Shown here in pieces: positions 32,215-47,465 of a stretch of 64,000 nt of DNA. This DNA comes from Cristatella mucedo (Eukaryota; Bryozoa; Phylactolaemata; Cristatellidae): NCBI GenBank assembly GCA_009760855.2, contig WPIO01000032.1, positions 1,230,501-1,294,500 of the forward strand. Reading direction: 5' to 3'. The position numbers and the translations under genes are program-made. The first letter of the stretch is position 1. Every line of letters begins with the position of its first letter. The notes under the pieces were generated by a model. It saw nothing but the letters and a program-made list of their open reading frames with translations, made no database searches and was not told the DNA's origin.

Positions 32215-33560
32215 AATAATAATAATAATACATTTGCATAGCATCGTAAGAGAGCTTAATCTCTTTGTAGGCACTTTACATATATTTCACATACTGTATA
32301 GGAAGAATGTAAATACGGTTAGTAGTAGCATGCACAACGTCTGCACACATAAGCATGCCATTAAGTCAAGGGATGTTGAGACGTCAGTCAGGAGTGTGTT
32401 GCAGAGTTTGGGAGAATATGAGCTAGAGGCACGGTCTAAAAGGATCTATGGTTAGTTCGAAGCAAAGCTAAACTACTCGAATCAGAAGAGCAGGTGGCAC
32501 GATGCCTAACCTGATTAGCGAGTAGTTCAGGGAAGTAGACTGGAGCAAGAGAATGAATGAACCTAAAAGTGAGTAACAAAACCATGAAATCGATGAACAG
32601 CCAACGGATGGGGAGCCAATGCAGGTCGGCAAACAGTGTTGTAATGAGACAACTGATTCTCACGACAGACAGGCCTTGCTGCCGAATTGCGTACCAAGTG
32701 CTAAGTGTGCTCTTGCTAAGTGTACGCGACTGATTGTACCGGCCGTTAGATCAGCGAGCAGAGAATTACAGATGCCGAGACAGCATATCATAAATGCATA
32801 GACCAACTTGAATGTGGTATCGCTTTCTAAGCAGGCCCAAATTGTTGCCATGTTTCGTAATTGAATGTTGGAAAATTTGACTGTGGAGCTGATATGGTCG
32901 TCTATTAAAAGGTCCCTTTGGAACTGGATACCTAGACTTCCTGCAGATGCAACAGGAGATATGCTGGCAGATCCAATCGTGAGCTTTAAACTTTCACATT
33001 TCTGAGTCGCACTAGGTTTTCCAATACATCGTATGTTGGTTTTATCGTCAATCAATTGGAGAAAGTTTGCCGGTATTCAATTACAGCACTATATCGGTCA
33101 GCAATATATGCAGCAATGCAGTCGGGAGAGGGAGAGTTTGACGTGCTAGAAGGCTGGGGGTGAAAGCATTGATATAGCTGAGTGCGGCCAGCATAGAAGT
33201 GAAAGCTAAGATTGTGCTTAGCAATTATGTCGGCTGTAGGGAAAGTATACATAAAGAAAAAACTGGACCGAGCATCGAGCCTTGGGGGTCTCCGTACTTA
33301 AGTGGCATCTCGAATGATAGCTGCCCGTTGATATTAATGCTCTGGAGTCTCCCACTGAGATACCTAAACCATTGCAGTGCAGTACCACTGCTGCCCAGTC
33401 GAGATATAGGCGCTCGAAAAGAACTCGGGGATCGGAAATATCAAGCACTGTCGACATATCAAGCGAAAAAGAAGAGAGAATTTATTTACAGTAAATCTAC
33501 ATTCCTGAGGTTGTAATACACCAAAAGCGATGCTGAGTCCAGAAAAAGATTAATCTGTGA
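32215..33560 (-). mobile_element. L2/CR1-type LINE, older minus-strand copy
   Basis: The (AAT)n tail and hairpin at 32215-32280 are followed on the minus strand by RT C-terminal and palm sequence (DDKTNIRCIGKPSATQK, SASISPVASAGSLGIQF, FHFYAG at the YADD site). Many stops. It retains the bases missing before YADD in the 6.5-8.1 kb copy. Confidence 0.8.
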
Positions 33561-34068
33561 TGCGTGCACTCTGGCTCTATCAAAGCAGCAGAGTGCTCTT
33601 AAAAGGCTTACACAGCGTTAAAACTCACAATATACTATTAAAAGCATGACCGGACACATCATTTTGGTGATCCCTTTTTGCCTGGTAATGGAATCGGTAC
33701 AAGGGTTCGTCGACCTTTTGGGATGATCAGCCTACCCACACTCATGTGAATCCATATAACTGCACACAAAAACACGAGTGAATTTATATTATCAGTTATA
33801 ATATAATCTCCATAAACCATCAACTTAAACTTGGGGTGAGTGACCTAGCAAGTAGCCGGAAGCAGTGAACCGCCAGTTAGCAGGAAGCATTGCCGGCTAG
33901 TTTACACTCCCACCGGAAGCAATGAGAACCAGGGAATCCTAATTGACCTTTCTTCCATGTTAATGGTTTATAGCGAACTTAAATAATTAATTTTACCTTT
34001 CTTATAGCCCAAGGCAAGGATATGTTTGACTAATGGCTACAACAGGTCGGTAGCTTTAAGGGCAACCG
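33561..34068. other. SET upstream region, unassigned
   Basis: No repeat or exon recognised; AT-rich around 34120-34175. Confidence 0.3.
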
Positions 34069-34080
34069 TTTCCCGCCAAA
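34069..34080 (+). promoter_or_regulatory. E2F-type site upstream of SET
   Basis: TTTCCCGCCAAA matches the E2F consensus (TTTSSCGC with the A-rich half). It lies about 200 bases before the SET start codon and beside a GC-box-like GTGGGTGGAGTGGGCG. Plausible for a gene used in proliferating cells; inference only. Confidence 0.4.
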
Positions 34081-34282
34081 CGGTGGGTGGAGTGGGCGAT
34101 TTGCGAAGTCGCTTTGATTTGTTATATATATAAATATAAATTTTAATTAATTTTATCTTCATTTTAATTTTTTCAAAATATCCACTCTCGTCGGTTCATT
34201 TAGGTGCCGTGTGCTCTTCATCCCTGTTCCCCATTATGTGGTTACTTGCTTCCGGTGCCTCTCGACAGCTACTCGTGCAAAG

Positions 34283-38251
<3,969 letters not shown>

Positions 38252-38482
38252 ACATATTTCTTATGCATTGCAATACATTTTTTTAGTCTTGCACTTCGCT
38301 TTCTTGTATGTTGTATCCTTCCGTGTACAGCATCGGCAACGTGCCGTCTGCTTCTGGTATGGCTGGTGTTACCTAGCCTAGCTGTGAGGCAGTGGCTGTA
38401 CCATGCAGTCGGCACATATATTGCAACTTGGTGTTGCTTGTAAAGATGATGTAGCCTGCTGTTGAGAACCATCTTCGTCAGC

Positions 38483-38488
38483 ATTAAA
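38483..38488 (+). promoter_or_regulatory. Candidate polyadenylation signal of SET
   Basis: ATTAAA about 230 bases after the stop; no AATAAA is nearer. Confidence 0.35.
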
Positions 38489-38489
38489 C

Positions 38490-39228
38490 ATGTAGATATA
38501 CAGTGTATGTTGACGTCGTTTGCCACTGGCACTGAAAAAAATGCATGGGATGTGGATCTTACACGTGTGTGGCTGAGATTGCGATACTAATACTGTGCTC
38601 ACTCTTTGCATTAGCAGAACGAGAATGTTTGGATGTGTTAACAAATGGAACCAATCCCTAGATGGTTTAGAAACTTAGTGCATATAGCGTTGTTGCAATT
38701 GATCGAACAACTTTGAGGTGCATCCTGCATTTCATTGATTCGCAAGAATTGGTGGCACTGGGCTAATTATGGCTGCAAAATGTACGATGTAGTGATCGTA
38801 CTAGCTTTTGACTTACAGAATCGGGGTCAGCAGTTTTAAATGGATTTCAGCAGCAGTCGTTATGGCGATTTCGGCTGCCTTTTGAGTAGCTGCTGCTTCC
38901 AAGTGTGTGCATTGCATCGTACCACCACTGTTAGCTATTATTTAACAAGGCTATTGCCTATGGACAAATCTTGTGTATATTTCGTACAGCTTAAATGCAA
39001 TTAATTTATAATGGCCGTTTTTAACACCTAAAGCCTGATCGTATCACCGATTAGAGACTGGCGGTAAGCAAGGTACTAACAGGTGCGTGCCATTTGGCAG
39101 TTGACTGCTCAGCAGTCTGCTTTGGACGAGTATCATTTTGATCTAATCGGCGAGAACCTTAATCCCTTGGCTAAACTCGTTCGGCAAACGCTAAAAACTA
39201 GCTGACTTACCCCACCCTCGTTTTTAGC
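38490..39228. other. SET 3' flank, no gene recognised
   Basis: No exon or repeat supported. Confidence 0.3.
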
Positions 39229-39345
39229 GGCAGGAGAGCCTCGATGGCTCTCTCCACCGCTTGCAGCGGACAGTAAAGGATCGTTTTCTGCAGGATTCGA
39301 ACCCACGACTTTGGACGGGAAGAGCGAGCACCTTACCTAAAACCA
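39229..39345 (-). mobile_element. tRNA-derived SINE, family 1, partial
   Basis: Minus-strand reading: TAAGGTGCTCGCTCTTCCCG, B-box GGTTCGAATCC, then GCAAGCGGTGGAGAGAGCCATCGAGGCTC. Same order as the other copies. Confidence 0.65.
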
Positions 39346-39499
39346 CCTTACCACCATTAGTTTTGTCCCCGTGAAGTGCCCTTCTGCATGCTGACATTGT
39401 TCTCGTTACAGCTAACCAATTGCTGCGCATCCTTTCCAACAAATATTCCAAATAAGAGAGATATAGTCCCTTTGGGCGCGAGACAAACTTCTAATTAGC

Positions 39500-41100
39500 A
39501 TAAACTTTTTATTGATAGACTTATAGGTAGGCTGCACCGACTCGCGTCGGCTGCGTTGCCGTTATGGCGGCATCTTTCTGGCGGTTATCATCATCCAGCC
39601 TTTACGAGAACACCAGTTTTTAGCCAGGGTGGCCCGATCGCGCCCATCTACCACAGACCAGAGCCAGGGACACCAGCCTGCCGATTGGTTATAGCAGAAA
39701 GGGTCTGCGGTGGACCGCGCTATGCTTTCCGCGAACCAGCACTAGCAGCGCGCACTTCCGCTGCCTCGAGCCGCCCGGCAAGCTTAGACCTCCGTCAGGA
39801 CGCTTCCGCTCCGGGACTTTTCGACCGCCGACGGGATGCGACGTCGCTTCCTGTGCGGGCCTCGCCGGCCGAGCGTCGGCAGTTGCGTTTCTTGTTGCTG
39901 CGTTACGAAAGTGCGGCTCTCGCGCTGCCGCTGTCCGGCTAAGCTGCTGCAGGCGGCGCCTGCACCGTCGCTTTTTGTGCTCGGATCGTGTCGTGCGAAT
40001 GGCATTCAATTTTTCGCGGCTCGCGAGGTGCTGCCCCCCAGCTTCTCACTCACCTCGCGCCGCCGCGACACTTTGTAGTGGACTGGACTGCCAGGTCTTA
40101 AAGAAAAATGCGCGGCGTCTACCGCCGACGTACCAGACGCATCGGCCTGCTTCTCCGAGGCGAAGGCTGTGCAAATTACTAGTTTATCATCGTTGCTATT
40201 ATATTTATATTTGCTGCTATTATATTTATTATTACTATTTTATAAATTTTATTATTGTTATATTACTAAATTATTATTGCGCGCGGAAGCCCGAAATCGT
40301 AGACGGTTCGCAAGCTCTGCACCGCGATGAGGGAGGGAATTAAGCTCTCTCTCTCCCTTCGAGCTGCACCCGCGGCTAAGCAGCAGTCTATGAGTGAGCG
40401 CGGACGGCGACGGCTCGCCGGCCCCGCCGCCGAGTAGCCAGGCAGTGCTCTATCCCGCCCGAAATGGCGCTTACGAGCCGAGTGGCGCATTAGAAGCAGG
40501 TCGCTCAGCTCGCCAAACGACCGCATTTACCTTTCTGAAGTGACCTAAGGCCGCAGGTGTCGACTTTCCGTCCATCTAACCGGGTAACACCCCCCTCCCC
40601 GGTCGGCCGCCACCGGCCTTTGCTAGCCCCGCCGCCTGTCAACCTATGGCGGCGCTAGTCGTATGACTCTGTGCATTGCTTGCTCAAGATTTCAGCCTAT
40701 CAGCCAGCCTGAACGGAAGCTATCCTCCCTTCTTCTTCCACCCAGCTTTAGACCCGCCGACGTGACCACCAGAACGCGTGCTCGCTTGCGGACTGCGCAG
40801 TTTGCATGTATCTCTTTCCTCCACATTCCGTTCCTTCGCGACGCATAAGCTCGTCGCGAGCCGGTCGTTCGATATAGAGCGTTCTCGTAAAGATGCTAAC
40901 TGCTGCCTGCTTCCGCTCGGTGCTTCGCGAAAGCGTTTTCTTTTTAGACCATGCCCGCCGTACACCGCACAATTCATCGCGACTCCTGAAAGCGGACCCC
41001 GCAAGTTAATCTGCGTAAGTCGAATGCGGCGGCGGTCTCTAGTCGGCGGCGAATTTAGCATCGATTCTGTTTAATTATATCGGTAGCTGTGCTGAATTTG
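39500..41100. other. GC-rich, CpG-rich block without a recognised gene
   Basis: Visibly richer in GC and CpG than its flanks, with ATGGCGG motifs at about 39564 and 40647 (YY1-like). Open frames on both strands are long only because of composition and show no known domain. It could be a promoter or first exon of a gene I cannot recognise. Confidence 0.35.
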
Positions 41101-41557
41101 CGATCGGATGCGTTCATTCGAGGAACGTACGTACGGGGTATATAGAAACTTGTTTTTCCTAAGTATATATCAATACTCCTTTCATGTCTTTTTCTTTCTA
41201 ATCAAATCAGGCTGGCATTGTTGGTTGCGATGGGTCGGGTAATAGGTACGAGTATAAGTTAAGATGGAAAGGTTGATATCTGCTTCAAGGACAACAGGCT
41301 CAGACATCAGCAACCACGGTATCGGGGCAACGTCTGCAGGACGGGCCTGGCTAGTGCTTGCGCCACGTGTGAACTTTACTGACGTCTCCGAGAGTGAGAA
41401 GCACGCCGTCGGAGTTGAGGAGATGGGGAATGTGACCCCGAACGCCCGCGGGGATATGACGATGGGCGGGCTTCGCTGCTGCTGCTGAAGCGCGTCCAGC
41501 TCGAATGCCGTAAAGAATGTTCCAGACAATTCTTTTAAAGTGAGTTATACGATTCGT
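41101..41557. other. No gene recognised
   Basis: Unassigned sequence between the GC-rich block and repeats. Confidence 0.25.
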
Positions 41558-41615
41558 TTGTACAGCGCGCCAAGATAACTTAATCTCTATTCAGGTGCTT
41601 CACATCTCTGGCGAG
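41558..41615 (-). mobile_element. SINE family 2 3' end fragment (L2-like tail)
   Basis: Minus-strand CACCTGAATAGAGATTAAGT and TATCTTGGCGCGCTGTACAAACG, the same tail as at 18605-18650 and 61383-61430. Confidence 0.45.
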
Positions 41616-41882
41616 ATTGTAATTATTTATGGATTAACAGCCGGTGCCTCCACCGCCGCATTGATCCGGGGACGTCCTCCCTTCATTACCCCGACCCTCA
41701 GAAGCATGATATACCTAGGGCCCCCAAATAGTTTTATTTAGTTCCCCCGTTATTGCTGACTCACGCGATCTCGTTATATCGAGGTTTAATAAAACCGCGA
41801 CTCGTCTTGCTCTAGCTCCGCAACAGAGACATGGTAGAGGGCGGTGTAGCTGGGACAGGAGTTGGTTGAGTAGGAAGTAGCC

Positions 41883-42312
41883 TAATGTAACCTAATTTAT
41901 CTCCGTCTGCAACTCCACAAAGCCACAAAGACCACGTGGGTGTTACGCAGGAGAGTTTTGTATAGCGCACTCACAGCCCAAGCGGCTTTTGGTACGTATT
42001 CGGTAGCCAACAGAATTCGTCTCACACAACAAACAGAAAGTGGGTAGCATTGCAGAGTCGGGAGAGCGGTGAGGTAGTGAGTAGCATGGAAGTAGCAGCT
42101 CAGGACCGCTGGAAAGGATGTGTAATAGTCGGCAGCAGGAGAGTAGTTGTCGTTTCGTAAGAATCGTGGAATCGAGTTCCATAGCCTAGGACCTGCAGAG
42201 ATAAAGCTTCTGTCGCCAACGGTTTTTCAGCGGAGGAATGTAACAGCTAATTTATTGTCCATACAGGACTTGAGGGCCCGAGGAGGCTGAAACTGGCGCA
42301 ACAGTTCAGCCC
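41883..42312 (-). mobile_element. CR1/L2-type LINE family B, 3' part
   Basis: Minus-strand copy of the family B C-terminus and 3' region; starts with the ATTAC-type tail and a shared TTATCTCCGTCTGCAACTCC block, includes SAGPRLW-like sequence and ends at about 42312. Frame broken. Confidence 0.75.
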
Positions 42313-42389
42313 ACCCCTAGACATTAACATATGCAGGAAGGGAAACGTGCAATATAGTTGCGATTTTTGGCACGGTTAACCTGAATAAG

Positions 42390-44030
42390 AACAATTTCAC
42401 AAGGGCCCAACACATGCTGCGAGCAACAAGTGCGTTTTTAGCTCTTGCTTGAATATCGTCAAGTTTGAGTATGTCGTGACCTCAGTCGGAAGTGAATTCT
42501 TGACTTCGTAAGCATACTAACTACAGGTACAGTCTCCAAAGGATTTGAATTTGGTTCGAGGCAATTTAAGCAACTTGAGTCAGAAGAGAAGAGAGGATAG
42601 TACGATGCCTAGTCTGATTGGGGAGCAGTTTGGATAGGTAAAATGGCAAAAGATAAATGAAGAGACCTAAAATAGAATTACAAATAATCGAAGTCCATGC
42701 TCTTCTTAAGTGCAAGCCAGTGCAGGTCGTCAAGAAGTGGTGTTATTCGGCAAGGGAATAGAAGTAGTCTGGACGGGATGTCCTACAAGTGGTAAAATAG
42801 TTTGGCCATCCGAGCCTTATCTACGCTGGCTCTGATTTTGACTGTGCCACTTAGCTAAAAGTCGGCCGAATTGACTTCGCTAGAAACGTGCTTGTCTAAT
42901 GACAAGTCAATGTGGAATAGTTCGCTGCGCCTAAACTGAGAGCAGACTTCATGGCAGTGAAGCTAGACGTCTCTATCTGTAGGATGAGTCCTCCTAACTT
43001 TCGAGTGTAACTAGATTTTTCAATAAATATTAGGTTGGTCTCATCATCGCTATGCTTCAGGACGTTGATGGAATTCAAATGAGAATGCTTTCGATGCAGT
43101 AAACAATGGATTTGAGTAGCTCAGATAAGGAGCAAAGCGTAGAAGTGTCAAAGGATAGGTAAAGCTGGGTGTCGTGAGCTTAGAAATAAACGCATAGATG
43201 GTCTTTGGTAACAAAAACTTTGTCCAGATGGATTATATACAGTGAAAAGAAGGGACCTAAGTCTGAACCCTGAGGTAATCAAAATTGTAAATGCTCCTTA
43301 AATGACCGACATCCAACGCGTCTACACTCTTGATATTTCACACTGAGGTAGGACCTAACCCAGCTACGTCAGCTATACCGAAGGCACTCCAGAAGAATCT
43401 GGGGGTCTACTATGTCGAATATCGCTGATAGATACGTAAGTACTAGCAGATAGGGTCTACCCTGACCGTCTTTTCCCGACGATCATTGTAAACCTAAAAC
43501 ATGACTGTTTCTGATGAATGTTTAGCTCTAAATCCCGATAAGAACTTTCTAACAAGATCTGATGTGTTGATATAATCGTTGCTAAACCACCAGGTGTTGA
43601 AGTGATTTGGACAAGAATGGCATAAGGGAGACTGAAAATATTACATAATTTCTCATGATCTAGCGTACGTCTTCCATTAAGTGGCCTGACAATTTCCGGT
43701 TGGGGAAGGAACTTTATCTGTAAACAGGGACGTATTTGCTATATTTATTATGGTGGACAGGAACCTTTTTTCCACATCATAAGGATAACTGTTGGGACCA
43801 GATGTAGATGATTTGTTGTCTTTCAGTCTGGGAGACAAGTTCAACGACGAGTTCAATAGACAGGCGTGAAGGAGGTACGAGGAGGAGAGCAGGGCGATGG
43901 GGATTGCAGTCCGGCAGGGACGACAGTGATAGAATGGAGTCGCTAATCCGTTGAATCTAGTCTTCGAAGAATTCGGAAAAACGCTTTGCTGCGCCACCAT
44001 TGCGATAAGTGTGCAGTGCACTTGTTTTGG
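42390..44030 (-). mobile_element. L2/CR1-type LINE, long but heavily decayed
   Basis: Minus-strand reading runs from the RT N-terminal linker (a Ser-rich block and VPSPTGNC near 43690) through degraded palm sequence to the C-terminus near 42400. Many stops and indels; the most diverged L2-A copy in the window. Confidence 0.65.
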
Positions 44031-44041
44031 ATGGTTGACTT

Positions 44042-44165
44042 AATAATAATAATGATAAAAATAGTTGCATAGCGCCCTCAGCTAACTGAATCTCTTTCTT
44101 GACAATTTACATATGTCGCAAAGGATGCATGATTCTATGGTTATTGGTAACATGCACAATCTCTA
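44042..44165 (-). mobile_element. L2/CR1-type LINE, 3' terminal fragment
   Basis: AATAATAATAATGAT tail, then GCGCCCTCAGCTAACTGAATCTCTTTC, the terminal hairpin region, then similarity fades. Confidence 0.6.
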
Positions 44166-45326
44166 TAAAAATTAAAGCTTGCCCTAGCTAAAAAGGATTG
44201 ATACGGCCTACCATAATCTTCGAATGCCAAGCGGTAGACGTAGACAGCGAGTCTTAAATTTGTAATGCCATCTCAAGTGTACGCTTAGTATTCCTTGCTC
44301 TTTTTAGTCGGTCGTAAACCAAAGAGTGCCATGACCAGGATAAATCTGCCGTTTAGTCAGAGATGCATGCTCACCAAGGCCGTTCGGCAGGGTCGAAATG
44401 CAGCATTGCATCATAGAGCGAAGTTCGTTTGGGGTTTAAGTACAAAGGATGCAAGTGTGCTGCAGATAACATCCATGTCTAGATACTTCTTCTCTGTTCA
44501 CGCTAGACACACAGCGAATTCTACTGCAATGACTAACTGCACTGAAAATAGCACAACTCAGCTTCCAAAATGGCTGCACTCCTAGATAAGAGTACTGGTA
44601 CAGCCACATCTGTGCAAAACAGGCCAAAGTGGGCTACAATATATTTGTATACCAAATAGGTATCAGTGCTGCACATTATTTAATATCTTCAATCGGTCGT
44701 TCAGGAAAGGACCATATTCGTGTATTGTCTTGGCTGTCGCCTAGGCTAGACAGGCAGGTAGTTAATTTGCAAGGAATATGCTTTGATCCTACAAGGCTTT
44801 GGATGCTGAAATATTGATTGCAATTATTTTTTAGAATTACAATACACATCGAAAGCACACAGAGTTTCCTTGGTGCTAGCTAGTTCTAAATTCGGGTTCG
44901 GCGACTTCCACATTATGCATTTCCGTCTCTGCTAGGACAATCGTTTTCAATATATTCTGTCCCGAACCTGCAATCGATGGCGAAAGAGGAATGAAAAATA
45001 ATTTGTCCTTGGATGGTAGCAACTCCACCAAGTTAACGTAGCACTAAAAGCACAAACACAGGCCCAAGGTTTGCTCATTAGATTTGATGGTCATGCAAAT
45101 AGGAGAGGAAAGTCAGGCTAACATCCATACAAGCTTGTTGTGACTAACCACACAGGCTGATTACGCCCGAGATCAACTAGCGTGTCCAAGCGATATATGT
45201 GAGCACAACCGTTAGGCTTAGGTAAGACTTGAAGCAAAGTATTGCAAAGAATCAAAAGAGCGTGACACCACACAGCTGAAGTCTATCAGGCCGTAGCTTC
45301 ATACTGCATATGCTCCGGGCTTCCTA
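44166..45326. other. SCAI 3' flank or 3' UTR, unassigned
   Basis: No exon or repeat recognised. Part of it may be SCAI 3' UTR, but I found no clear polyadenylation signal. Confidence 0.25.
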
Positions 45327-45488
45327 TCACTGCCGGAAGAAGTGATGGGGACCTAGATATACGTGACAGCACACTAAGTCAACGAGAGTTGTGATAACAG
45401 ATGAGCCACAAATGAGACGCACGTACGGGTTTTCAGGTAGGTCAATGGTTGGCAACGCTCTAGTATTACTGCACAGGGCTGCCGGAAG
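45327..45488 (-). CDS. SCAI: SCAI candidate last exon
   Basis: A 53-codon open stretch ending at TGA 45329-45327. The part LPTIDLPENPYVRLICGSSV then ITTLVDL resembles the SCAI C-terminus pattern (ENP..., then a helix ending L-x-L). The only in-phase AG is TTTAAG just before 45488, with a poor pyrimidine tract, so the 5' boundary is weak. If wrong, SCAI may end four codons after exon 11 (VLRG, stop near 46302). Confidence 0.45.
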   Translation of the reverse strand, partial: LPAALCSNTRALPTIDLPENPYVRLICGSSVITTLVDLVCCHVYLGPHHFFRQ

Positions 45489-47383
45489 CTTAAACCTTGG
45501 TGGAACCAAGTTGCACCGCAGGCATGCTTTGTTTTCTGTTTACTAAAGCAACACGAAAATACACAGAGCAGTGTGTACCTACTGTTTGGGGGGGCTCACA
45601 TTCACTCAAGCGAAGCTCTAATGAGACTGCACAAAAGAGCACACGGAAAGCAAATATGCTCGGTACATCAACACGAGCAGTTAGAATACGCCAACAGAAG
45701 CAGTTAAAATTAAAACAAAAAACACAGAGAAAAATAGAAATCGCGCAAAGCTGGCTTGCAAAGGGGCTTTTTCCCGAAGTCAACCGAATAACTTGGGTGC
45801 AAGGGCCTCATGTGCAGCAGCGCCCTTGCAGCGACATGTGCTGGCACTCGAGACGCCTGCGTGGCAACGGACTGCTGAGCAAATGAACATGCCGGCACTC
45901 TAGACATGGTGGGGGCTGCTACAGACTGCTGAGCAAATGAACACGAATCGCTAAAGGCTGGGTCCGCCTGCGCAGCTGCAGAACGGATTGGATCGCATTG
46001 GCGAGACAGAAAGTCATGCCGTCTTAATCGATTCCAAGAAGAGCACGGTCATGTCGGCACACGACGCCAGCTCCTTTATCAAGTTTTGCAAGCTTTCATG
46101 GGTTAGCACCTCTTGTTGTGGCATCTCGGGTAGCGACGTGGGAAGGTATGTCGGTCCCTAGACAGAGATGAGGCAAAAACATACATGGCAGTGCTGCCGA
46201 AGCTGCTGCCTAAAAGACCGGCTGCTGCAGTTGCTGCCGGACTGACCGAGTCATCGGTTGAGGGCAGGTAGTCTAGCAGCTGCGACCAAAACTACTCGCT
46301 AGCCACGAAGTACCTTGAAGGCACGGTGCATCTCCAGGCAAACGTGACAGAAGATAAACCGGAGCATCAGCGTTCGCAAGAAGTCGTCTCCATAGAACTG
46401 CATGAAGTCATGGTCTAGAAGCGAGCACAGATTATTGATCAGACAAGGCAGCAAAAACCTTAATAAGGCCCGGGTATTGGATGCAAAGGCATGGCTGTTA
46501 GCGACTATAGTGCACTCACTAGTAGCCCTCACGTGCAGACACCAAAGGGGCGACCACCCTCGTGCGAGTTACATCATAGCTACAGGTGCTGGTTCAGAAA
46601 TCCTGCCCACGCTCATCCAGTAGCAAATGCTTCTACCCTAACCTCGGCTGCGGCAACCCGGTGTTACTGAAGGGCAGTGTCCTGGTACATAAGCCATTAT
46701 GGAAGCCAGGAGCCCTTCAAATAGCACAAAGAGTGTGGGGAGATGACCTACAGAAACCCGACTGTAGCCTTTTCACTTCAATTGAAAAAGTTTATTGCTG
46801 AAAGTCATTGACACTGCAGCCATATATAGCACAGCCAAACCCAGCCTAGAGTAATTGGCAAGCAAACTCAACTTGTCTCATTAGAAAAAAATGATTAGCT
46901 AGGATTAAGCAAGTTTAGCAGTACGACAACAGTGCCTAGCTAACGCATATGACAGACGAATGCTGTAACAAGCTCCGAGGTCTTTGGCAACCAGTAGCAG
47001 ACTAATATCCTGGGGACCTGCACCAACATATGTCTATAAAAACAAAATCACCTGGGAATGCATGCAAGCACATACTCATGAGCCCTCCCACGCAAGAACA
47101 CACACACACACACACACACAAATGTCAAACAACCGCATACACATATCAATACGACCATCTCTCATCGTCTTCTCTTACTCTCTCATCTCTCTTCCTCATA
47201 CTGTCCCTCTGTCTCTCGTTCTCCTGTTTCCCACTCGTTCTCCTGGTGCACCAGCCTCATCGAGTGCCTCATGTCACTTCATCTTTTTTTCCAGCTCATC
47301 TCAAATTCTTCCCAGGTTTTCAATGTGTACGCATCTCTGATGGCCATCATCAGGCCGATCAATCTAACGAGCACATGGAAGGA

Positions 47384-47465
<82 letters not shown>

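Noticed and set aside
39556-40009. Arg/Pro/Ala-rich frames as a new gene
   Set aside because: No domain, no splice support, and composition explains their length.
47387-47463. Long open frames of Arg-Glu or Ser-Leu dipeptides on either strand
   Set aside because: They are translations of a GA microsatellite, not protein.
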